A stretch of DNA of 64,000 nt from Platerodrilus igneus (Eukaryota > Arthropoda > Insecta > Coleoptera > Lycidae): positions 8,003,501 to 8,067,500 of the forward strand of contig JARFIW010000588.1 of assembly GCA_036346225.1 (NCBI GenBank). Direction: 5' to 3'. Positions 60,901 to 64,000 of the stretch are shown piece after piece (within the stretch, counting starts at the first letter, position 1; each line of letters begins with the position of its first letter). The notes beneath the pieces are model-generated. The model had not been told where the DNA came from, searched no databases, and saw only the letters and a program-made list of their open reading frames with translations. A program made the position numbers and the translations under genes.

Positions 60901-62011
60901 ATTCTTTTTAAGTCTGGGTCGAGCATGATTAATCGATATCGGGAAAGTTAAATTTCACTGAATTTGTACAGAAATTTGATGTAATTATTGGAAAAAGCTA
61001 AAATTTACTTCTTTTCTTAAACTCAATATACTGATCTTTAAAAAATTCTATTTGGATTCATGCCTAGTAAATATCCAAATTCAAATTTATATGCTTTAAA
61101 AACCTTTTGGATAATATAGCACGAATTGCAAAAAATAATTTGTCGACTGTTGCTAAAAGCATCTCGAAATATGATATCCCAGTTAGGGTACATTAACATT
61201 ATATAAAAAAAACATACTTTTCCTTAAATGTTGAAGCAATTACACTATAACTTGCTCTAGATTCTGTAAACTTTCCAACAGGTTTTCGTTGGGCTCTTCC
61301 ATCATACAGCAAAACACTTCCTTCTCTAGTTGCACAACAAGCCATATTGGAATCATTTTCCAAAAAACTTATACTACGAATTGAAGTTGGTATAGGTAAA
61401 TTTAGCTCGTCATGTCCTAGCTAGCATTGGTATTTGTTATAATAAAAGTTTTTAACATATTAGTAATACAAACCGATTTAGCTTTAAATATGCATTCTTT
61501 CGTCGAAACATCAAATAACTTGAAATCATTCTTTTCACCTCCTATTCCTATTATGTTGGCATTAAAACAATTTTGAGTCATACAACTCAAAGTACTTTCA
61601 TCGCTTAAATTAAGAACTAAAGTATCTACGTCTTTCTTCTTACAAACATTTATAACTCCATTCTGCCTTGCAACAACTACAGTTTTCGGTATTATTCCTA
61701 TACCTACAACAGCCCCTTTACCTTGTAAGTTGCTAAAAGTCTTTGTGAATTTATCATGCGAATGGTTATATAGTTTAACGGCACCGCTTTTATAGCCGAC
61801 AATTATTTCTTCGTCTACATTACCCCATTCTAAAGCGGTTATTTCAGATTTTTCTTCGCCGAAATTATATAGAGGAGGAGTGTTAGTCTTGCACTGAGTA
61901 TCTAAAAAACATCATGCAGAAATTGAGGTTATCTAGTATATATTTACTTGCTAAAGCGCCTCGAACAGTCCCTACATAAATATTGAAATTATGGTGAGCA
62001 AAAGGCTCCAT
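31528..62011 (-). CDS. WDR74: WDR74/Nsa1-like WD40 ribosome-biogenesis protein, complete, 5 exons over 30.5 kb
   Basis: Nucleolar WD40 protein of the WDR74 (yeast Nsa1) family, which acts in 60S pre-ribosome maturation. Five exons (62011-61948, 61901-61474, 61420-61218, 48948-48747, 31749-31528) total 1119 nt, or 372 codons plus stop, and splice in frame through GT-AG sites; the human protein is of similar length. Family-typical segments are YVGTVRGAL at the N terminus, ITALEWGN, IGGEKNDFKLFDV, LPIPTSIRSISFL, VGTTKGYIQLIDLR and STSLDRHLRIHNLDS. The last exon gives YMKQSLTKIL, an acidic stretch, YEDLFKNMEV and a Lys-rich tail (KKKKRK, VKKKK) that looks like a nuclear/nucleolar signal. Introns 1 and 2 are 46 and 53 nt; introns 3 and 4 are 12.3 and 17.0 kb of mobile elements. 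An AATAAA lies on the minus strand at 31462-31457. The gene assignment rests on remembered family similarity. Confidence 0.92.
31750..32310. other. WDR74 intron 4, nothing recognised
   Basis: Intron sequence between exon 5 and the mariner element. Minus-strand frames at 31762-32219 have no family features. Confidence 0.5.
32571..33597 (+). pseudogene. Mariner-like DDD/E transposase with apparent intron and two stops
   Basis: Exon 1 (32571-32668) reads MAKFENYEKYDLLVAFIESA and ends GKTLYYN plus AG. A 55-nt GT-AG segment (32669-32723) is removed, and exon 2 continues in frame as RYP-stop-RRQQNINMFKRI. The helix-turn-helix region is followed by NIIWSDEA (first Asp), FQQDGAPPHN (second Asp) and GPDLSILDYFLW (third Asp, 34 residues after the second). 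Nonsense codons are at 32731 (TAA) and 33286 (TGA); otherwise the frame is open to the stop at 33595. The chromatin-cutting role is lost in this copy. Confidence 0.83.
33646..33790. repeat. (TA)n plus TG-rich microsatellite
   Basis: About 31 TA units (33646-33708), then a TG/CG-rich stretch with runs of GTGTGTGT to about 33790. Confidence 0.95.
34131..34695. other. WDR74 intron 4, nothing recognised
   Basis: No coding or repeat features supported. Confidence 0.5.
34696..35281 (-). mobile_element. Solo LTR of the TGTTA...TAACA family
   Basis: On the minus strand it starts TGTTATAGCCCGG and ends TTTTCGGCATGTAACA, and near its 3' end carries CGTGACGGAAATGCACGC and ATTATTGGCGCGCATTC. It is 586 bp. 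The flanking 4-mers are TACT and TAGT, an imperfect target duplication. Confidence 0.78.
35282..35783. other. WDR74 intron 4, possible LINE relic
   Basis: The + strand near 35640-35760 reads YSLKTLTFPVIWKLVKISPI with spacing like the Jockey RT thumb-fingers region (LxxxxFPxxWKxxxxxPI). It is a short, weak fragment; the rest is featureless. Confidence 0.4.
35784..35832. repeat. (TA)n microsatellite left of Penelope-like element
   Basis: About 24 TA units, ending about 30 bp before the left arm of the Penelope-like element. Confidence 0.95.
35909..35967 (-). ncRNA. Hammerhead ribozyme motif, inverted copy
   Basis: On the minus strand it has the same core as the motif at 39022-39080, base for base in the core: CTGATGAG at 35951-35944 and CGAAAC at 35929-35924. 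It lies near the outer end of the left Penelope arm. Confidence 0.78.
36179..37040 (-). pseudogene. Penelope-like polyprotein C-terminal part, inverted copy
   Basis: It covers NMINTFNLFNNRLKFTIEVE, LPFLDVLVSHDETGQIYTQW, and on to the GIY-YIG segment. It keeps the A run intact where the forward copy has lost a base, but has one extra A near 36450, so the frame breaks inside the endonuclease (IYIGQTKK). The 36179-36496 frame carries the remaining C-terminus. Confidence 0.83.
37038..38805 (+). pseudogene. Penelope-like RT-GIY-YIG polyprotein, forward copy
   Basis: It opens at the junction as SLRLKTANVITNYLQKPKNK, then LLLKSDKGNKSVIM, YGLPKIHK, PLRPVISSINSPSYKISKFL, LVSLDVTSLFTNVS (catalytic Asp), KYGTAMGSPSSPIFANMVM and FVDDI (the YxDD equivalent). 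A one-base loss in an A run near 38088-38091 shifts the frame, which stops at 38116. The endonuclease part continues in the shifted frame: IVYQIECKDCVSIYIGQTKN with its GIY-YIG core, LQTRITNHKSDC, ending at a stop near 38805. The N-terminus is absent because of 5' truncation. Confidence 0.85.
39022..39080 (+). ncRNA. Hammerhead ribozyme motif, forward copy
   Basis: Core CTGATGAG (39035-39042), a 5-bp stem II GATTT/AAATC with loop TAAAAT, CGAAAC (39057-39062) and GTC (39065-39067) as cleavage triplet after a minimal stem III. Stem I is formed by GGTT/AACT and TAATT/AATTA separated by an internal loop. All invariant core bases are present. Penelope-like elements are known to carry such type I hammerheads with very short stem III. 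Confidence 0.78.
39123..39166. repeat. (TA)n microsatellite between Penelope-like element and 2.2-kb repeat
   Basis: About 22 TA units at the exact junction of the two elements. Confidence 0.95.
39171..41318 (+). mobile_element. Unassigned 2.2-kb dispersed repeat, copy 1
   Basis: It starts TACTCATATTTAGACCAGGG and is alignable by eye along its length to 49610-51880, with many small indels. It has no coding frame. It contains a promoter-like TATATATA at about 40128 and ends with GATTCACAGCATTCTTGACAC, CCAATTCGTGAGGCTCGATT, then a second GATTCACAGCA. LTR-like features (TATA box, primer-site-like leader) suggest a long LTR or a non-autonomous LTR derivative, but the ends are not TG...CA. Confidence 0.75.
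41319..44785. other. WDR74 intron 4, no gene recognised
   Basis: 3.4 kb. It contains a perfect 20-bp palindrome across the end of the repeat (41312-41331) and a (TA)n run at 43387-43418. Short frames at 42059-42277 and 42539-42745 show no family motifs. Confidence 0.45.
43387..43418. repeat. (TA)n microsatellite
   Basis: About 16 TA units, preceded by AATCCACAACAA, a sequence like the ends of the 2.2-kb repeats. Confidence 0.95.
44786..44990 (+). mobile_element. RTE-like 3' tail fragment
   Basis: It matches the 3' tail after 55620 (AACCTAATGACAAAAA, AAAGGATTTACCGAAAA, CTAAGTGTTGGGGGATC, TAGCCACAGC). It has no coding part. Confidence 0.7.
45136..45465 (-). mobile_element. tRNA-derived SINE with perfect 16-bp target duplication
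   Basis: The body 45152-45449 is flanked by identical TTATATGACATTGGCC at 45136-45151 and 45450-45465. On the minus strand the head resembles a tRNA: an A-box-like TGGATCAATG, then B box GGTTCAAATCC (complement at 45393-45404). Pol III transcription from these boxes is expected. The intact duplication points to a fairly recent insertion. A partial second copy is at 14700-14900. Confidence 0.85.
45589..46193 (+). mobile_element. Solo LTR of the TGTTA...TAACA family with 4-bp duplication
   Basis: It starts TGTTATAACCCCGTCGCC and ends TTTTCGGCATGTAACA. It is flanked by AAGT at 45585-45588 and 46194-46197, which shows that the family makes 4-bp target duplications. It is a diverged relative of the LTRs at 16151 and 20664. 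Confidence 0.82.
46245..47795 (-). mobile_element. Jockey-like LINE copy with internal inversion
   Basis: The minus strand (47795-46441) carries NNPKAFWSFVRS, KLKNKHTSGIDRIPSFLIKD, ICPVLKEGDPSNIINYRPIS, VYTDLAKAFDHINHDILLHK, SGVPQGSNLDPLLFFIFFND, the YTDDLKLF catalytic motif and NSNKCHVVTYTRK. The following thumb region (LVRSKLEYCSIVWSPF, IESVQRKFLKFLY) is on the + strand at about 46305-46440, so the 3' part is inverted relative to the 5' part. That is the product expected from twin priming. An inverted pair GGCACTTACAAAAAGGAGAC / its complement lies at 46248-46367. Confidence 0.82.
47815..48480 (+). mobile_element. Composite of RTE 3'-end fragments
   Basis: Blocks in order: a GTGTAGGCTAGTTCAAAAT tail, an AATCTGATGATTATTATAAA tail, then a coding-derived block (ATAGCATGGACAGACAAAGT, GAGGTAGAGGTAGACTTAAA). 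The same block order is seen at 55795-56640. Confidence 0.7.
48747..48948 (-). CDS. WDR74: WDR74-like exon 4
   Basis: It encodes QCVVGTTKGYIQLIDLRSPA, CVRTYKSFTGGITSIVC and YVFSTSLDRHLRIHNLDSKE, the most conserved WD repeats of the family. The acceptor is a T-rich tract ending TAG; the donor is AAG|GTATGA in phase 0. It is isolated by large introns on both sides. Confidence 0.93.
48949..49609. other. WDR74 intron 3, microsatellites only
   Basis: Two (TA)n runs (49386-49420 and 49564-49609) bracket a short inverted sequence (AAGTCTAAGTTATTATTTCA and complement, near 49487-49555). No gene recognised. Confidence 0.55.
49610..51880 (+). mobile_element. Unassigned 2.2-kb dispersed repeat, copy 2
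   Basis: Same orientation and order as copy 1, preceded by (TA)n and followed by (TA)n (51884-51913). A TATATATA lies at about 50724. The 3' end reads AAACACAGCATTCTTTGGCG, CCCAATTCGTGAGGCTCG, then a second ATACAGGGAAACACAGCA. TGGCGCCCAA at 51835 resembles retroelement primer binding sites. Confidence 0.75.
52044..52360 (-). mobile_element. Jockey-like LINE, extreme 3' coding fragment
   Basis: It reads RLKILNLTSLESCRVNADLC, VNAGKR-like VAGKRTRNSEVFSITFHCTN, then NEPITRIMKLANTY and SIQSFKNSLKNL-stop, the characteristic end of Jockey-type RT proteins (compare [20 protein letters not shown] in the copy at 4338). It is cut off by the RTE starting near 52370. Confidence 0.75.
52370..55650 (+). 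mobile_element. RTE/BovB-like LINE, nearly full length, recently decayed
   Basis: A 5' leader with GGCAACGGGAAACCACCACA, a single ORF of endonuclease plus RT (52660-about 55600), and a short 3' tail ending at GGCAGCCACAGG-type sequence. Defects are few: an in-frame TAA at 53020, a shift near 53600, one extra T near 54474, a TAG for Trp at 55302 and a shift in an A run near 55490. It lies in WDR74 intron 3, antisense to that gene. It is the likely master type for the fragments at 14.9, 44.8, 47.8 and 55.8 kb. Confidence 0.9.
52660..55600 (+). pseudogene. RTE endonuclease-reverse transcriptase
   Basis: Endonuclease: LRVGAWNVRSMKQVGKLENL, LDIVGISEVRW, ITGDFNAVVGKGREG, RRYTWKMPGDIGRYQIDYIL and DTDHNIVI, typical of BovB/RTE. 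RT: LKNGKAPGTDKVQAE, FVDLEKAFDNVKW, GVRQGCALSPLIFNLYIEEA, the catalytic LRFADDIAVLAS and FCYLGSQITQDGKST. The C-terminus is [43 protein letters not shown]. The known role is nicking the target and copying its RNA there. At least two nonsense and three frameshift lesions disable it. Confidence 0.9.
55795..56645 (+). mobile_element. Composite of RTE 3'-end fragments, second locus
   Basis: Directly downstream of the RTE tail. It repeats the block order of 47815-48480: tail with GTAGGCTAGCTCAGAAT, tail with AATCTGATGATTAGTATAA, then ACATATGTGTGGAGCAAAGC, GATAGCATGGACAGACAAAG, and a last tail ending CTAATGATGATGAATAA. Confidence 0.7.
56646..57620 (-). mobile_element. Jockey-like LINE RT fragment
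   Basis: It reads VYTDFIKAFDTVNHSILLAK, LKWINSYLIGRTQYVKYGNS, VPHGSHIGPLLFNLFVNGIK, catalytic LFADDLKMFRTI, then FIRKTTKLLSVFSVKLLYCS and RSTLEYNSIIWCPRY. A frameshift lies near 57000. It is 5'- and 3'-truncated and of a different subfamily from those at 4.3 and 46 kb. Confidence 0.82.
57900..60000 (-). mobile_element. Ty3/gypsy-like retroelement pol relic
   Basis: The minus strand, from high to low coordinate, carries: RT end (TETFECLLETMNLVLERINA; SVEFLGHKIDTQGIH; MQLFLGKATYYSSFIPELS) at about 59830-59470; RNase H (YPQIDKEALAVQKFFFYLYA, FTLYVDNKPLSHSLHPEKSL) at 59317-58973; integrase zinc finger (NNLHASHLGIVKMKEIARS) and core (VHIDYVGPFAGRWLLIISDA; YHLSTNGQAERNVQSVKDHL) at 58785-58171. RT-RNase H-integrase order defines Ty3/gypsy. 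No gag or env was seen. Frames are broken throughout; it is an old inactive copy. Confidence 0.83.
60001..61217. other. WDR74 intron 3, possible gypsy LTR region
   Basis: On the minus strand, GGTGTCACAAAAATTAAAC near 60244-60263 could be a primer site after an LTR at about 60266-60850 for the gypsy relic, but no second LTR was found. The rest is featureless. Confidence 0.3.
61218..61420 (-). CDS. WDR74: WDR74-like exon 3
   Basis: It encodes LGHDELNLPIPTSIRSISFL, MACCATREGSVLLYD and RKPVGKFTESRASYSVIAS. Of two overlapping TAG acceptors, only the one ending at 61421 keeps frame. The donor GTATGT follows 61218, in phase 2. Confidence 0.9.
61474..61901 (-). CDS. WDR74: WDR74-like exon 2 (WD repeats)
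   Basis: It encodes about 143 residues, including SEITALEWGNVDEEIIVGYK, GAVKLYNHSHDKF, VVVARQNGVINV and IIGIGGEKNDFKLFDVSTKE, and ends in phase 0 at donor GTTTGT. It covers roughly the first three or four WD repeats. Confidence 0.9.
61948..62011 (-). CDS. WDR74: WDR74-like exon 1 (start codon)
   Basis: The ATG is at 62011-62009 on the minus strand and is followed by EPFAHHNFNIYVGTVRGALA, the first blade strand. It ends with one base (A) before donor GTAAAT. No other in-frame Met is near. Confidence 0.88.
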
Positions 62012-62714
62012 TACTAAATATTTTTCCCTTGCAGGTATTTAAAAGAAAACACAATTTTAAATAACAATTCACATATTTGTTAGAATTGTTTATACGGAAA
62101 TAAGGTTAACCCTTTACCACATAACCACATAACACACAAAATATAAAGGTATCTTTATAGGCGACCTTGAGATACTATTCAGTTCTCAACTCAGAAAGTA
62201 GAGGCGCTTAGTTCAATCACGTGATCGTAAAACTGCAAACGCGCATTTGACATATAAACGTAGTAGACATCTTGACCATAAACAACTAATATCTTGATCA
62301 CATGGTTTAAACTTTATTTGCTAATTCCTGTGTTCTTGTACTAATTGTTCTTGTAGATAAATTTAATATTATTGGTAGTATAAGTGACAAGTGACCTATA
62401 TTAGTTATTAAATAGTTAGTACAGTTTTACTTAAAAGACAATTCGGTTGTGTTTTGTTTAGTGACAGAAGAAAAATATTGCGTAATAATTGGTAAGCGTT
62501 TGAATTTGTTTATGGTATTATCTAATCTTTTACTGTATATACATATCAATATGAGCGACTAGCTTTGAATTAAAGGTTTCAAAAGTACAATAAAACACAA
62601 TTAAATTACAATGAATTAAGATTAGTTTTCATTCGTTAACAGTGTAATAAATTGTGAAATTCTGGATCTGTTTTGCTTTAATTTAATTATTGTGTATTGT
62701 TAAAGGTTCCAAAA
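62012..62714. promoter_or_regulatory. Shared upstream region between WDR74-like (-) and THAP-like (+) genes
   Basis: 703 bp separate two start codons that point away from each other, so both genes should take their promoters from this stretch. It is AT-rich, and no clear TATA box or other element is recognised. A bidirectional promoter is inferred from layout only. Confidence 0.45.
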
Positions 62715-63405
62715 ATGTCTCCACAGATTAAGAAATGTGCTGTTCCTGGATGTTCTGATTGTATTAGCGGCGACATAGATTTCCAAATCCCCGGAGAGCG
62801 AGTGTAGATATTATAAATATATGGTTAAGCAATGTTAACAATCCAATGTTAATAAATTTAACTCATGAAAATTTGCATTCTTCATATTACGTGTGTGACC
62901 GACATTTTGCAGATGAGAATAAAGTTCCATTTTCTACAAAATGCAATAGAGGATTAATGTACGATGCTGTTCCAACACTTCATCTGCACAGTATGGATTT
63001 GGCAACTTGTATTTTACCTACAGACAAACTGACACCTGTTACACCTCAAACGTTGTCATCAAGTATGTATCTTATTTGATATGTATAAAATCTTGTAATT
63101 AACATTTTAGGTGCACAAGTGAATGCAGATTTTAAGCAAGATACTGCACCAGTTACTCCTCCATTGTTATCTTCTGGTATGTATGCCTTATTTCATAATT
63201 ATAAGAAGCCTATGATTTACATATTTCAGGTGCAAAGCGTAGAATTTCAATTTTACACGAGGTTAATGTAACTCGCCAAGCTGATTTGACACCTAAATGT
63301 CGGAAGTTTTACAAGAAAATTGTTAACTGGGGAGTAAGAAATCGGAAACTTCAAAGCTCTCTTTGTAGTTGTTACGTCGTCATCGAACAATTCGGTATTT
63401 TGTGA
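62715..63405 (+). pseudogene. THAP zinc-finger protein gene, 3 exons, frameshifted
   Basis: Start ATG at 62715 reads MSPQIKKCAVPGCSD... IDFQIPGERV, then hits TAG at 62805. One frame over, from 62804, it continues VDIINIWLSNVNNPM... YYVCDRHFADENK... GLMYDAVPTLHL. Together these show the C2CH THAP pattern (CxxxxC, conserved W, CDRHF, AVPT), a DNA-binding zinc finger found in host regulators and P-element-related transposases. Exons are 62715-63062, 63111-63176 and 63230-63405, all joined in phase 1. Exon 3 gives RRISILHEVNV, then ADLTPKCRKFYKKI and a basic, coiled-coil-like end. The single frameshift at about 62800-62806 means either a pseudogene or an assembly error. What follows from about 63370 looks like a foreign repeat, so the 3' end may be truncated. 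Confidence 0.68.
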
Positions 63406-64000
63406 CAATAAATACTTTGTGCGTGCATCCTACAGTTTGAGTGAAACATTTTATATACCGGCAATAACAGTGCATAAAGTGACAGTCGTACTCGAGCCTT
63501 TAGAGAAGCAAGTCGCCTTCGAACCCTTGAAAAGGACGGTTGTGTTAGAACTTTAAAAGCGAGACCGACACCCGGTCGAGCGTGTTACTGGTTCTCCGTA
63601 AAAGCTTTTGTGCGTGAAAGTGTCTATTGCCCCCAGCGGCGCAGGACAAAGCTTTGTGCGTGAAAGTGTCTATTGCCCCCAGCGGCGCAAGACTTAAGGT
63701 ATTTATACCCTTCCTTAATTAGTTGGTAGTTGTCTTTTTTTGTTATTACATAACCGCTCCACCATTATCGTTATTGCTATAAAAGCAATTGGTCCTTCAT
63801 TGTAATTTGCATATTTATATTTATACACACATTTATATCAACCTCCTTAACCCCAATTAATCATTGGCCCTATAAGTCGATCCGGATTCATTAGTCCTGT
63901 GGTTACACATGTCCTAAATTAAATATTATTGTGCATTTCAGCGAGTTTTAATTAACTAATATTTCAGTTTTAAATTTGTGCTTAAAGCCCATATTTAGCG
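63370..64000. other. Probable retroelement terminal sequence with 46-bp tandem pair
   Basis: A GC-richer block after the THAP exon. TTTGTGCGTGAAAGTGTC plus TATTGCCCCCAGCGGCGCA occur twice in tandem (63601-63647 and 63648-63693), with a third partial CTTTGTGCGTG near 63416. It looks LTR-like, but the window ends before a partner. Confidence 0.4.
63601..63693. repeat. Tandem duplication, unit 46-47 bp
   Basis: Two units beginning AAAGCTTT(T)GTGCGTGAAA and ending AGCGGCGCA(G/A)GAC, nearly identical. Confidence 0.9.

Overview
The window looks like insect (at least arthropod) nuclear DNA. It is AT-rich, has GT-AG introns of about 50 nt next to introns of 12-20 kb, and most of its length is transposable-element debris: RTE/BovB-like and Jockey/CR1-like LINEs, Ty1/copia, Ty3/gypsy, a Penelope-like element, a Tc1/mariner element, a tRNA-derived SINE, foldbacks and TA microsatellites. 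No species can be named from the sequence alone.

Two host genes can be read exon by exon. (1) On the + strand, a peroxisomal SCPx-type 3-ketoacyl-CoA thiolase has exons at 574-700, 750-943, 21512-21702, 21753-21990 and 22046-22480. Its first coding exon lies to the left of the window, and it ends in a peroxisomal -SKL signal directly after the thiolase domain, with no SCP2 domain. (2) On the - strand, a WDR74/Nsa1-like WD40 ribosome-biogenesis gene has five exons (62011-61948, 61901-61474, 61420-61218, 48948-48747, 31749-31528) that join in frame to 372 codons plus stop. The two genes converge, with 22.5-31.5 kb between them. About 700 bp upstream of WDR74, a divergent THAP zinc-finger gene (+, 62715-63405) carries a frameshift.

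The 20.6-kb thiolase intron (944-21511) holds, in order, a 1-kb foldback, a Jockey/CR1 LINE (-), a decayed copia element (+), a minisatellite, SINE and RTE fragments, a 175-bp hairpin, and a non-coding LTR element (16151-21239). The intergenic part holds an RTE relic and a decayed transposase-like gene (26.4-30.0 kb).

The 17-kb WDR74 intron 4 holds a Tc1/mariner element with long TIRs and an apparent intron, two solo LTRs of the non-coding LTR family, a Penelope-like element with 1.2-kb inverted arms and two identical hammerhead-ribozyme motifs, the first copy of an unassigned 2.2-kb repeat, a SINE with a perfect 16-bp duplication, and an internally inverted LINE. The 12-kb WDR74 intron 3 holds the second 2.2-kb copy, a nearly full-length RTE LINE, RTE-tail composites, another LINE fragment and a Ty3/gypsy pol relic.

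The points most worth a second look are the inverted Penelope element with its paired hammerheads, the non-coding LTR family with its alternating 44-bp repeats, the 2.2-kb TA-flanked repeat pair, the intron-bearing mariner, and the thiolase-only SCPx gene with its own PTS1. Nearly every mobile-element reading frame here is broken.
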